This document shows, in pieces, positions 1 to 7,947 of a stretch of 64,000 bases of DNA. The translations under genes and the position numbers were made by a program. Numbering within the stretch: position 1 is the stretch's first letter; the number at the start of each line of letters is the position of its first letter. The stretch is taken from contig NZ_CP108462.1 in the NCBI RefSeq assembly GCF_036226365.1, positions 5,595,501 through 5,659,500 on the forward strand. The letters are read 5' to 3'. The stretch is from Streptomyces sp. NBC_01262. Its GTDB lineage: Bacteria > Actinomycetota > Actinomycetes > Streptomycetales > Streptomycetaceae. The notes beneath the pieces were generated by a model that worked only from the letters and a program-made list of their open reading frames with translations, made no database searches and had not been told where the DNA came from.

Positions 1-5
1 GCGGA

Positions 6-977
6 TCAGGCGAACGCGGGCAGTACCTCGCGCTCGAACAGGCGCAGGCTCGACCAGGCCGGTTCCATCGGCATCCCCCCGCACAGCGGGTGGAACTGGG
101 CGAACGGGAACGCCGACGCCTTCTGCTCCGCCACGAACTGCTCGGGCGTCAGGACCCGGTACTGGCCGGTGGCCCGCAGCCGCGCGCTGTCGGCGACGCT
201 GTGGAACGGCGAGGCGACGTCGTCCCGGGCCTGCCAGGCGCCGTAGGCGTTCGTCTCGTGGAGGAAGTACGGGGCCATCTGCTCCCAGCCCTTCTCGGGG
301 TCCTCGGCGAGCGCCACGACGCGGTTCTCGCCGATGGGGCTGGGACCAGGGTCGGGCCGGCCGAGCTTTTGGACCTCGTCCCGGTAGAACTCCCACACCT
401 CGGGCACCGAGGGTACGAATCCGTCGGCGATGCGGGCGGCCCGCCGCGCGGCCGGCTCGCTGCTGCCGCCCAGCAGGACGCCCGGCCCGCCCGGGCGGAA
501 CGGCGCGGGCGTCAGATGGACCGTGCGGCCCCGGTACGTGAAGGGCTCCCCGGTGAACGCCGCTTTCAGGGTGCTCACGGCCTCGGTCACGCGCCTGGCC
601 CGCTCGCCCATCGGGACGTCGAACAGGGCGAACTCCTCGTGCACATAGCCGCCCGCGGCGATCAGGTCGACCCGTCCCCGGCTCAGGTTGTCGAGCACGA
701 TCAGGTCCTCGGCCAGGCGCAGCGGGTCGTGGAACGGGACGATCAGCGCGGCGATGAGAAAGCGCACATCGGTCGTGCGGGCCGCCATCGCCGCGAGCAT
801 CGGGATCGGGCTGGGGAGATACCCGTCCGGCGAGCTGTGGTGCTCGGAGACGGTGATCCTCGTGCACCCGAGGCGGTCGGCCCATTCGGCCATGTCGAGA
901 GCAGCCGCGTAGCGGTCGGCCATGGTCGTGCCGGACATCACCGGATTGCGGAAGTCGAACCGAAGGGCAAACTTCAT
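6..977 (-). CDS. LLM-class flavin-dependent monooxygenase
   Basis: A 323-aa protein of the bacterial luciferase-like (F420- or FMN-dependent) oxidoreductase superfamily. It opens with MKFALRFDFRNP, carries an early SEHHSSPDGYLPSP segment and the LSRGRVDLIAAGGY stretch that in this family lies at the flavin pocket. Its length is normal for a single TIM-barrel enzyme. The substrate cannot be read from sequence. It lies downstream of hypE on the same strand but behind a strong hairpin and with its own promoter-like sequence, so it is probably a separate transcript and not a hydrogenase gene. A TATAAC box ends about 8 nt before the ATG, suggesting a leaderless message. Confidence 0.85.
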   Translation of the reverse strand: MKFALRFDFRNPVMSGTTMADRYAAALDMAEWADRLGCTRITVSEHHSSPDGYLPSPIPMLAAMAARTTDVRFLIAALIVPFHDPLRLAEDLIVLDNLSRGRVDLIAAGGYVHEEFALFDVPMGERARRVTEAVSTLKAAFTGEPFTYRGRTVHLTPAPFRPGGPGVLLGGSSEPAARRAARIADGFVPSVPEVWEFYRDEVQKLGRPDPGPSPIGENRVVALAEDPEKGWEQMAPYFLHETNAYGAWQARDDVASPFHSVADSARLRATGQYRVLTPEQFVAEQKASAFPFAQFHPLCGGMPMEPAWSSLRLFEREVLPAFA

Positions 978-997
978 GGCCCGATGTTATAGCGCGG

Positions 998-1023
998 TTC
1001 TCGAAATAGAGAAGGCCGTTCTC
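998..1023. promoter_or_regulatory. Inverted-repeat operator candidate before the LLM gene
   Basis: Three alternating arms are visible: TTCTC (998-1002), GAGAA (1009-1013) and TTCTC (1019-1023). The first two form TTCTCGAAATAGAGAA, a 5-bp inverted repeat with a 6-nt spacer. They sit just upstream of the TATAAC box (986-991, minus strand), about where the -35 would be. A repressor site is inferred, but no cognate regulator is adjacent. Confidence 0.35.
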
Positions 1024-1087
1024 AGTCCTGGTTCCACCAGGCGGACAGGTCGGCCGGGGGTTCGTCGAAACCAGATTCTCAGCGGCA

Positions 1088-1120
1088 CGGGGCCGGGACA
1101 GCGCAACTGTCCCGGCCCCG
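1088..1120 (-). terminator. Hairpin after hypE
   Basis: A perfect 14-bp stem (CGGGGCCGGGACAG and its complement) with loop CGCAA lies 20 bases beyond the hypE stop on the minus strand. There is no long T-run, as is usual for Streptomyces. It probably ends the hydrogenase operon. Confidence 0.7.
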
Positions 1121-1140
1121 CCCGGCTTTGCCCGCGGGCC

Positions 1141-2208
1141 TCAGCAGATGCGGGGCAGTTGCTCGCCGATGGGGAGGTCCACCACCCGCGTGCCGCCGAG
1201 CCCCGTGCGGGCGACGACCATGCCGGGGTGGGAGTCGACGCATTCGCCGATGACGGCGGCGTGGGCGCCGAGGGGGTGGGCGTGCATGGCGGCGAGGACG
1301 GCTTCCGCTTCCGCGCGGGGGACGAAGGCGACGAGCTTGCCCTCGTTGGCGACGTAGAGGGGGTCGAGGCCGAGGATGGCGCAGGCGTTGGCGACCTCGG
1401 CGGGGACGGGGACGGCGCGCTCCTGGAGGAGGACGCCGACGGAGGCGGCGCGGGCGATCTCGTTGAGGGCGGCGGCGAGGCCGCCCCGGGTCGGGTCGCG
1501 CAGGACGTGCAGGTCGGGGGTGACGGCGAGCATCGCCTCGACCAGGCCGCCCAGCGCGGCGCAGTCGCTCTCGATCTCGGTCCCGAACTCCAGGCCCTCG
1601 CGGACGCTCATGACGGCGACGCCGTGGACGCCGATCGGCCCGCTGACGATCACGACATCACCGGGCTCGGCCCGCTGCGGGCGGATGTCGACGCCGTCCG
1701 GGACGAGCCCGATGCCGGCCGTGTTGATGTAGACGCCGTCCCCGTGCCCGGACTCCACCACCTTGGTGTCGCCGGTCGCGATCTCCACACCCGCCGCCCG
1801 CGCGGCAGCCCCCAGCGCCTCGGCGACCCTGGCGACCTGGGACATCTCGACGCCCTCTTCGAGGATGAAGCCGCAGGACAGATACGCCGCCCGCGCCCCG
1901 CTCATCGCCAGGTCGTTGACGGTGCCGTTGACGGCCAGGTCGCCGATGCTGCCGCCGGGGAAGAACAGCGGCCGGACGACATAGGAGTCGGTGGAGAAGG
2001 CGAGCCGGGCCCCGCCGAGGGTGACGGTCGCGGAGTCGGCGAGGTCGGCCAGGACCCGGCCGCCGAAGGCGGGGGCGAAGATGTGCTCGACCAGTTCGGC
2101 GGAGAGCTGCCCGCCGCCCCCGTGGCCCATGACGATCCGGGGGTGGTCGCGCAGCGGGGCCGGGCAGGTCCACCCGGAGAAGTCCACTGGAGCAAGGGTG
2201 TCAGCCAA
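1141..2208 (-). CDS. hypE: Hydrogenase maturation protein HypE
   Basis: HypE is an ATP-dependent dehydratase that converts the thiocarbamate on its C-terminal cysteine to thiocyanate, which becomes the cyanide ligand of the NiFe site. The 355-aa protein has the PurM-like glycine-rich [10 protein letters not shown] near residue 27 and ends in PRIC, so the essential terminal Cys is present. The start used is TTG, overlapping the end of hypD by 8 nt; a GTG at VDFSG a few codons in is an alternative. It is the last gene of the hyp operon, with a hairpin 20 bases beyond its stop. Confidence 0.95.
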   Translation of the reverse strand: MADTLAPVDFSGWTCPAPLRDHPRIVMGHGGGGQLSAELVEHIFAPAFGGRVLADLADSATVTLGGARLAFSTDSYVVRPLFFPGGSIGDLAVNGTVNDLAMSGARAAYLSCGFILEEGVEMSQVARVAEALGAAARAAGVEIATGDTKVVESGHGDGVYINTAGIGLVPDGVDIRPQRAEPGDVVIVSGPIGVHGVAVMSVREGLEFGTEIESDCAALGGLVEAMLAVTPDLHVLRDPTRGGLAAALNEIARAASVGVLLQERAVPVPAEVANACAILGLDPLYVANEGKLVAFVPRAEAEAVLAAMHAHPLGAHAAVIGECVDSHPGMVVARTGLGGTRVVDLPIGEQLPRIC

Positions 2209-3352
2209 CGGGGCTCGCCTCCATCGGCGTCGTCGGGGTGCTCGGCGTGCTCGGCGTGCTCGGCGTGCTGAGGCGGCGGTAGAGGTAGTACGCGGCGCAG
2301 GCGCCCTCGCTGGAGACCATGGTCGCGCCGAGCGGGCTGCGCGGGGTGCAGGTGGTGCCGAAGGCCTCGCACTCGTGCGGCTTGATCAGGCCCTGGAGCA
2401 CCTCGCCGCTGCGGCAGGCGGCGGGCTCCTGGGTGTTGATCGCGGTGACGGAGAAGCGGTGCTCGGCGTCGTACTCGCGATAGCGCTCCGCCAGCCGCCA
2501 GCCACTCGCCGGGATCACGCCGATGCCCCGCCAGGCCCGGTCGGTGACCTCGAAGATGTCGGCCAGCATGGCCTTGGCGGCCGGGTTGCCCTCGTCGCGT
2601 ACGGCACGGGGATAGGCGTTCTCCATGCGGTGCTCGCCGCGCTCAAGCTGGCGTACGGCCCGGCGTACGCCCTCCAGGATGTCCAGCGGCTCGAATCCGG
2701 TGACGACGATCGGCACCTTGTAGCGCTCGGCCAGCTCGGGGTACTCCCCGGTGCCCATGACGCTGCACACGTGCCCGGCGGCCAGAAAGGCCTGCACGCG
2801 GCATTGGGGGGACTGCATCAGCGAGGCGATGGCGGGCGGGACGCGGACGTGGGAGACGAGCAGGCTGAAGTTGCGGATGCCGAGCTTGCGGGCCTGATGG
2901 ACGGTCATGGCGTTGGGCGGGGCGGTGGTCTCGAAGCCGATCCCGAAGAAGACCACCTCGCGCCCCGGATTGTCCTGGGCGATCTTCAGGGCGTCGAGCG
3001 GGGAGTACACGACCCGTACGTCGCCGCCCTCGCTGCGGACCTGGAAGAGGTCGCGGCCGGTGCCGGGGACCCGGAGCATGTCGCCGAAGGAGCAGAAGAT
3101 CACGTCCGGGCGGGAGGCGATTTCCAGGGCCTTGTCGATGACCTCCAGCGGGGTGACGCAGACCGGACAGCCGGGGCCGTGGATCAACTCGACCTGGTCG
3201 GGGAGGAGCTGGTCGAGCCCGTGCCGGATGATGCTGTGCGTCTGGCCGCCGCACACCTCCATCAGCGCCCAGGGGCGGGTGACGGTGGCGTGGATGTCGT
3301 CCAGCAGCCGCCGGGCGAGGTCGGGGTCCTGAAACTCGTCGAGGTACTTCAC
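2201..3352 (-). CDS. hypD: Hydrogenase maturation protein HypD
   Basis: HypD is the [4Fe-4S] scaffold that, with HypC, assembles the Fe(CN)2CO group. The 383-aa protein has the family cysteine motifs [13 protein letters not shown] and, near the C-terminus, [12 protein letters not shown] with a following GACAAYY. The GTG start chosen overlaps the hypC stop as GTGA and gives MKYLDEF, the usual HypD N-terminus; a longer open frame upstream only runs through hypC. The C-terminus ends in a low-complexity STP-type repeat that is not part of the fold. Confidence 0.96.
   Translation of the reverse strand: MKYLDEFQDPDLARRLLDDIHATVTRPWALMEVCGGQTHSIIRHGLDQLLPDQVELIHGPGCPVCVTPLEVIDKALEIASRPDVIFCSFGDMLRVPGTGRDLFQVRSEGGDVRVVYSPLDALKIAQDNPGREVVFFGIGFETTAPPNAMTVHQARKLGIRNFSLLVSHVRVPPAIASLMQSPQCRVQAFLAAGHVCSVMGTGEYPELAERYKVPIVVTGFEPLDILEGVRRAVRQLERGEHRMENAYPRAVRDEGNPAAKAMLADIFEVTDRAWRGIGVIPASGWRLAERYREYDAEHRFSVTAINTQEPAACRSGEVLQGLIKPHECEAFGTTCTPRSPLGATMVSSEGACAAYYLYRRLSTPSTPSTPSTPTTPMEASPVG
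2238..2270. repeat. 9-bp tandem repeat in hypD 3' end
   Basis: GTGCTCGGC is repeated three times and followed by a degenerate GTGCTG copy. On the coding strand it encodes consecutive Ser-Thr-Pro units at the HypD tail. The unit length is a multiple of three, so copy-number change would preserve frame. Confidence 0.7.
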
Positions 3353-3642
3353 TTCTGTCCGTCCTCCGTGTTCGCGCCGCCGGCGGCCTGCTCCCAGGGA
3401 TCGCCGAACTCCTCCACCAGTAGCCCGAGTTCGGCGAAGAGGGCGAGCGTCTGCCGGGCCGACTCCTCGTCCAGTCGCTGCAGCGCGAAGCCGACATGGA
3501 CGATGGCGTACTCGCCGACCCGCAGATCGGGCAGGTACTCCAGGCACACGTCCTTCACCACGCCGCCGAAGTCGACACTCGCCATCCGGGTGCCGTCACG
3601 ATCCTCGATGTCCAGCACTTTGCCGGGTACCGCCAGGCACAT
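3349..3642 (-). CDS. hypC: Hydrogenase maturation chaperone HypC
   Basis: A small 97-aa chaperone that carries the iron group from HypD to the hydrogenase large-subunit precursor. It starts MCLAVPG, so the invariant Cys2 is exposed after Met removal. A GAGGAGAGG ribosome site precedes the ATG. The stop overlaps the hypD GTG start as GTGA, which implies translational coupling of the two partners. Confidence 0.96.
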   Translation of the reverse strand: MCLAVPGKVLDIEDRDGTRMASVDFGGVVKDVCLEYLPDLRVGEYAIVHVGFALQRLDEESARQTLALFAELGLLVEEFGDPWEQAAGGANTEDGQK

Positions 3643-3655
3643 GGGCCTCTCCTCG

Positions 3656-6112
3656 CTATGGGTGTGGCTGTGGGTGTGTACGTGCGGCGATCACGAGCTG
3701 GCCGAGCGCCAGCCCGCCGTCGTTGGGCGGGACCAGGCGGTGCCGCAGCACCGTGAAGCCGTCCTGCCGCAGCCCCCGGGCGCAGGCGGCGGACAGCACG
3801 GCGTTGGCGAACACCCCGCCGGTGAGCGCCACCGTCTCCAGGCCGTGCCGTTCGCGGGCGGCGGCGCAGACCCGGCGGACCAGGTCGGCCACGGCGGCGT
3901 GGAAGCGTGCGGAGACGGCCTCCACGGGTGCGCCGACGCGCAGGTCGGCGACCACGGCGGCCAGCACGGGCGCGGGGTCGGCGATCAGCGCCGGGTCCGT
4001 CCGGCTGCCGGTTCCGTCCTCAATCGCCGGACGGGCTGAATTCAGCCCGTCCGGCGATTGAGGACAAGCGCAGCCGGCGGGCTGCGCAACCCCGTGAACG
4101 TTCGCGGTCACAGCCTTCCCGAGCGCGAACGCGTAGCCGTTCTGCGGCAGTTCGCCGTACGCGACCGCCGCCGCCTCCAGCTCCACCGCCGCCTGCGCCT
4201 CGTACCCGGCCTCGTGGCAGACCCCCGCCAGCGAGGACACCGCGTCGAAGAGCCGCCCCATGCTGGACGTCGGCACGCAGTTCAGCCCCCGCTCCAACTG
4301 CCGGGCCAGCACAGGTAGTTCGTCCTCCGCGCAGGCGGCGACGCACGGCAGGCCGGCCGTCCAGGGCAGCCCCGCCGCGTACAGGTGGGCCAGCGCCATC
4401 CGGTAGGGGCGGCGGACGGCGGCGTCGCCCCCGGGGAGCGGTACGTAGCCGAGGTGGGCGAAGCGGCGGTAGCCGTCGTAGTCGGCGAGCAGGAACTCGC
4501 CGCCCCACACGGCGCCGTCGTCCCCGTACCCCGTGCCGTCGAAGGCGACGCCGATCACCGGTCGGCGCCCGTCCAGTCCGGCTTCCGCCATGGCGGCGGC
4601 GACGTGGGCGTGGTGGTGCTGCACCCGGTGGACGGGCCGGCCGGCGGCCGTGCGCGCGGCCCAGCCCGCCGAGCGGTAGCCGGGGTGGCGGTCGGCGGCC
4701 AGCAGGCCGGGGGCGACGCCGGTGACGGCGGTCAACTGCCGCACCGCACCGTCGAAGGCGGTGAGGGTCGCGAGGTCGTCCATGTCGCCGATGTGCGCCG
4801 ACATCCAGGCGTGGCGCCCCTCACCGAGGCAGAAGGTGTTCTTCAGGTCGCCGCCGACCGCGAGCGCGGCCGTGACCGGCACGGGCAGGGCGATCGGGAA
4901 GGGCGTGTAGCCGCGCGAACGCCGCACCGGCAGCTCCTCGCCGTCGCAGACGCGGACCACGGAGTCGTCGCACGGGACATGGATGGGCCGGTCGTGGACG
5001 AGCCAGCCGTCGGCGAGCGGGGCGAGCCGGGCCAGGGCCTCGGCGTCGTCGGTGACGATGGGCTCGCCGCCCAGGTTGCCGCTGGTCATCACCAGCAGGC
5101 GCGGCCCCGGCGGGTCGCCCGGCAGCCCGAGCAGCAGGTGGTGCAGCGGGGTGTACGGCAGCATGAAGCCGAGGTCCGCGCAGCGCGGGGCGACGGCCTC
5201 CGCCAACCCGGACCCGTCACCGCCGCTGCGGCGGCGCAGCAGCACGATCGGCCGCCGGCCGCCGGTCAGCAGCTCCCGCTCGGCCGGACCGAGATGCGCC
5301 AGCCGCTCGACGTCGGCGATGTCCCGTGCCATCAGCGCGAACGGCTTGTCGCCCCGCCCCTTGCGGAGCCGCAGCCGCCGGACCGCCTCCTCGTCGCCCG
5401 CGTCGCAGGCCAGGTGATAGCCGCCGAGCCCCTTGACGGCGAGGATCGCGCCCCGCGCCAGCATGCCCCGGGCCCGCGCCACCGGCTCGGGCACATCGGG
5501 CAGGCCCGGCACCACCAGCCGCAGCCTCGGCCCGCAGTCGTGGCAGGAGACCGGCTGGGCGTGGAAGCGGCGGTCGGCCGGGTCGGTGTACTCCCGCTCG
5601 CACCGGGCGCACAGCGGGAAGCCGGCCATCGTGGTGTTCGCCCGGTCGTACGGCAGGGCCGTGACGATGGTGAAGCGCGGCCCGCAGTGCGTACAGGTGA
5701 TGAAGGGGTGCCGGTAGCGGCGGTCGGCCGGGTCGGACAGCTCGGCCAGGCAGTCGGCGCAGGTGGCGGTGTCCGGCGAGACCAGGGTGCGGGCCGCGCC
5801 GCCCGCGCGGGACGGGGCGATGGTGAACCCGGTGAAGGGGACGCGGTCCGCGACCGCCACCGCCAGGTGCGTCACCGACTCGACGACGGCCAGCGGCGGC
5901 GCGTCCGAGCCGATCCGCTCGCAGAACACCCCGACCGCGCCCGGATGCCCCTCGACCTCGGCGACCACGCCCTGGCCGGTGTTGGTGACGTACCCCGACA
6001 GCCCAAGCTCGCGCGCCAGACCGTAGACGAAGGGCCGGAAGCCGACGCCCTGGACCACGCCGCGCACGGTGACGCGACGGCGGTCCACGGCGGTCTCCTC
6101 CGGGGCGGTCAT
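3656..6112 (-). CDS. hypF: Carbamoyltransferase HypF
   Basis: HypF turns carbamoyl phosphate into the carbamoyl group passed to HypE. The 818-aa protein has, in order, an acylphosphatase domain (VQGVGFRPFVYG near residue 20), paired zinc fingers (CADC, CTHCGPRF, CARC, CHDCGPRL), a YrdC-like domain (AVKGLGGYHLACDAG) and a Kae1-like domain (HHHAHVAAAMAE). The start is an ATG sharing one base with the hypB stop (TGATG). The C-terminal domain contains an extra stretch of about 35-40 residues, including QSPDGLNSARPAIED. That stretch is encoded by a 50-bp perfect palindrome and stays in frame. Whether the enzyme tolerates it is unknown. Confidence 0.95.
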   Translation of the reverse strand: MTAPEETAVDRRRVTVRGVVQGVGFRPFVYGLARELGLSGYVTNTGQGVVAEVEGHPGAVGVFCERIGSDAPPLAVVESVTHLAVAVADRVPFTGFTIAPSRAGGAARTLVSPDTATCADCLAELSDPADRRYRHPFITCTHCGPRFTIVTALPYDRANTTMAGFPLCARCEREYTDPADRRFHAQPVSCHDCGPRLRLVVPGLPDVPEPVARARGMLARGAILAVKGLGGYHLACDAGDEEAVRRLRLRKGRGDKPFALMARDIADVERLAHLGPAERELLTGGRRPIVLLRRRSGGDGSGLAEAVAPRCADLGFMLPYTPLHHLLLGLPGDPPGPRLLVMTSGNLGGEPIVTDDAEALARLAPLADGWLVHDRPIHVPCDDSVVRVCDGEELPVRRSRGYTPFPIALPVPVTAALAVGGDLKNTFCLGEGRHAWMSAHIGDMDDLATLTAFDGAVRQLTAVTGVAPGLLAADRHPGYRSAGWAARTAAGRPVHRVQHHHAHVAAAMAEAGLDGRRPVIGVAFDGTGYGDDGAVWGGEFLLADYDGYRRFAHLGYVPLPGGDAAVRRPYRMALAHLYAAGLPWTAGLPCVAACAEDELPVLARQLERGLNCVPTSSMGRLFDAVSSLAGVCHEAGYEAQAAVELEAAAVAYGELPQNGYAFALGKAVTANVHGVAQPAGCACPQSPDGLNSARPAIEDGTGSRTDPALIADPAPVLAAVVADLRVGAPVEAVSARFHAAVADLVRRVCAAARERHGLETVALTGGVFANAVLSAACARGLRQDGFTVLRHRLVPPNDGGLALGQLVIAARTHPQPHP
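4016..4065. repeat. Perfect 50-bp palindrome inside hypF
   Basis: Two 25-base arms are exact reverse complements with no loop, centred on GAATTC at 4038-4043. The arms contain AGCCCGTCCGGCGATTGAGG, a Streptomyces intergenic repeat core that recurs once more here at 31768-31789 with one mismatch. Here it lies wholly inside hypF coding sequence, read without a stop. Confidence 0.9.
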
Positions 6113-6846
6113 CAGTGGGAGTGGCTGTGGGAATGCCCGTGGGCGACCGCCTGGCGGGCCATCACCGGCCGGTGGACGGCGGCGCCCGCCTGCACGGCCA
6201 TCGCCCGCTCCAGCAGCCCGCCGGTGCCCTCGCCGGTCCGCGCGGAGGTGCGGATCACCTCGACCCCCGGGTTGACCTGCCGTACGTTGCCCAGGAAGGC
6301 GGCCTCGTCGAATTCGACGGCCTCGGCGATGTCGGTCTTCGTCACGATCACCAGCTGCGCCAGCCCGAAGGCGGACGGGTACTTCAGCGGCTTGTCCTCC
6401 CCCTCGGTGACCGAGGCCAGCGCCACCCGCAGCGACTCCCCGAGGTCGTAGGAGGCCGGGCAGACCAGATTGCCGACGTTCTCGACGAAGAGCAGCCGGG
6501 TGTCGTCCGGCAGCCACCCCTCGACGTGCGAGCGCAGCATGTCCGCCTCCAGGTGGCACAGCCCGTCGGTGAGCACCTGCTTCACCGGAACGCCCGAACG
6601 GGCCAGCCGGGTCGCGTCGTTCTCGGTCGCCAGGTCGGCCGTGATGGCGGCCACCGGCACCCCGCGCCGCCGGGCGAGGGTCAGCTCGGCCTCCAGCAGG
6701 GCGGTCTTCCCACTGCCCGGACTGGACAGCAGATTGACGATGACGGTCCCGCGAGCCGCGAGCTCCGTACGCAGCGCCTCGGCGCCCCGGTCGTTCTTGG
6801 CGAGCACCGCCCGCTGAAGGTCCTCGACACGGCACATCGCTCTCAC
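6112..6846 (-). CDS. hypB: Nickel-insertion GTPase HypB
   Basis: HypB is the GTPase that, with HypA, inserts nickel into the large subunit. The 244-aa protein has the P-loop SSPGSGKT near residue 41, FVENVGNLVCP and the NKxD-like TKTD motif. The N-terminal CxxCGC high-affinity nickel motif of E. coli HypB is absent. A histidine-rich tail (HGHSHSHSH) is present and may store metal. The start may be the GTG that overlaps the hypA stop as GTGA, or an ATG three codons later. Confidence 0.95.
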   Translation of the reverse strand: MRAMCRVEDLQRAVLAKNDRGAEALRTELAARGTVIVNLLSSPGSGKTALLEAELTLARRRGVPVAAITADLATENDATRLARSGVPVKQVLTDGLCHLEADMLRSHVEGWLPDDTRLLFVENVGNLVCPASYDLGESLRVALASVTEGEDKPLKYPSAFGLAQLVIVTKTDIAEAVEFDEAAFLGNVRQVNPGVEVIRTSARTGEGTGGLLERAMAVQAGAAVHRPVMARQAVAHGHSHSHSH

Positions 6847-7247
6847 TCCCTATCGACAGCAGGTTGGGGCTGGGGCTCGGGCTGGGACTCTGGCTGGGGC
6901 TCGGGCGCCCAGCGCACCTCGGTGATCCGCAGTTCGCGCCCCGACACCAGCTCGGCCGCCGCTCCGTCGCACTCCGGACAGCACAGGTGCGGTGGCATCC
7001 CGGTGTCCCACTCCCGGGCGCACGGCTCGCACCGGGCGCGCCCCGGCACGGGGTCGAAGGACAGCTCGGCCCCGTCCAGGACGGTCCCGGCGCAGACGAG
7101 TTCGAAGCAGAACCGGAGGGCGTCGGGTACGACCCCCGCCAGCTCGCCGACCTGGAGCCGTACGGATTCCACGGCCCGGACCCCGCCGGGGCCCGCCGCT
7201 TCCTCCACCTGCCCCACCACTGCCATGGCGATGGACATCTCGTGCAT
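6843..7247 (-). CDS. hypA: Nickel chaperone HypA
   Basis: HypA delivers nickel together with HypB. The start at the ATG giving MHEMSIA was chosen because His2 binds nickel; an upstream ATG would add three residues and bury it. Two zinc pairs are visible, CEPC and CPEC, about 16 residues apart. The C-terminus is an unusual proline/glutamine/glutamate tail (PEPQPESQPEPQPQP) absent from the folded domain. An 89-bp gap to the gene before it is the only sizeable break within the accessory part of the operon. Confidence 0.94.
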   Translation of the reverse strand: MHEMSIAMAVVGQVEEAAGPGGVRAVESVRLQVGELAGVVPDALRFCFELVCAGTVLDGAELSFDPVPGRARCEPCAREWDTGMPPHLCCPECDGAAAELVSGRELRITEVRWAPEPQPESQPEPQPQPAVDRE

Positions 7248-7336
7248 CGTCCTCATTAGAGGAAGCGGGCGGGGCGCCGCCGGTCCGCCACGCCGCCGGG
7301 GGTGTCGGCGTACGCCCGTCCGGCCTCACCGGGCCC

Positions 7337-7471
7337 TCACATCGTCGAGATCTTCAGATACCGCCTGAGGTCGGGCAGGTTCGAGACGAGGACGTAGCCG
7401 GCCGCTGCCGCCGCCGCACCGAGCAGGATCTTGGTCACCATGGTCATGTGCTCCTTCGTCGTCTTCGTCAT
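7337..7471 (-). CDS. 44-aa small protein of the hydrogenase operon (DUF6893-like)
   Basis: The ATG overlaps the stop of the maturation protease gene as ATGA, the same junction type as the five before it in this operon, which strongly argues that this short frame is translated. The peptide has a charged N-terminus, a short Ala-rich hydrophobic segment (KILLGAAAAAAGYVLV) and the ending LPDLRRYLKISTM. It resembles small DUF6893 proteins that I recall beside actinobacterial hydrogenases. It may be a single-pass membrane peptide; its role is unknown. Confidence 0.75.
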   Translation of the reverse strand: MTKTTKEHMTMVTKILLGAAAAAAGYVLVSNLPDLRRYLKISTM

Positions 7472-7947
7472 TGGTCGAGCAGGTCCAGCACGAGCTTCAC
7501 GGCCTCGTCCACGGCGGCGGCGACGGGCGCGCTGAGCCCGATGCCGTCGTCCAGGCAGGCCGGTTCGCAGCCCACGACGAGCACCCGGCGCGGTCTGCCG
7601 CCGCCGGTGCTCGCGCTGAGGTTGTCCAGCAGGGCCAGCACGGTGTCCGGTGTCATCCGGTGACCGTCCATCAGCAGCCCCGTCCCGGCCTCCGCTTCCG
7701 CCTCGATGAGGTAGACGGTGCCGGGCGGGCCGCCGCGCTGGCAGGCGTCCAGGAGGACGGCGGTGTCGTAGCCCTCCAGGAGCTGGTACGCCAGGTGCAC
7801 CCCGCGTACGCCGGTGTCGGAGAGCTCGACGTGGCCCGGGAGGTCGAGCTCGGACAGCCGGCGGACCGCCTCGACGCCGAAGCCGTCGTCCCCGGCGAAG
7901 ATGTTGCCGATGCCCGCCACGAGGACGCGGTCCACAATCGTGGTCAT
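7468..7947 (-). CDS. Hydrogenase maturation endopeptidase (HupD/HycI family)
   Basis: This nickel-dependent protease removes the C-terminal tail of the large subunit after nickel insertion. The 159-aa protein shows the family signatures GIGNIFAGDDGFG at residues 12-24 and, around residue 64, an aspartate in the LLDACQRG segment. Its substrate is probably the large subunit encoded at 11102-12886, which still carries a tail to be cleaved. The start overlaps the preceding gene as ATGA. Confidence 0.93.
   Translation of the reverse strand: MTTIVDRVLVAGIGNIFAGDDGFGVEAVRRLSELDLPGHVELSDTGVRGVHLAYQLLEGYDTAVLLDACQRGGPPGTVYLIEAEAEAGTGLLMDGHRMTPDTVLALLDNLSASTGGGRPRRVLVVGCEPACLDDGIGLSAPVAAAVDEAVKLVLDLLDQ

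Noticed and set aside
2238-2270. CRISPR-like spacing of short repeats
   Set aside because: The units are 9 bp, contiguous and coding. No array with spacers occurs in the window.
922-2271. A long open frame on the plus strand opposite hypE
   Set aside because: It is Gly/Asp/Val-rich low-complexity translation, typical of the complement of a GC-rich gene; hypE on the other strand has clear motifs.
3353-3547. An N-terminal extension of HypD
   Set aside because: It only reads hypC in another frame. The GTGA overlap and MKYLDEF start fit HypD.
4016-4065. The hypF palindrome as an intrinsic terminator or attachment site
   Set aside because: It is inside an uninterrupted coding frame and has no T-run, integrase or tRNA nearby. 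A repeat insertion is the better reading.
4385-6451. A 2-kb plus-strand open frame opposite hypF and hypB
   Set aside because: It has no recognisable domain and mirrors the codon bias of the minus-strand genes. HypF and HypB are certain.
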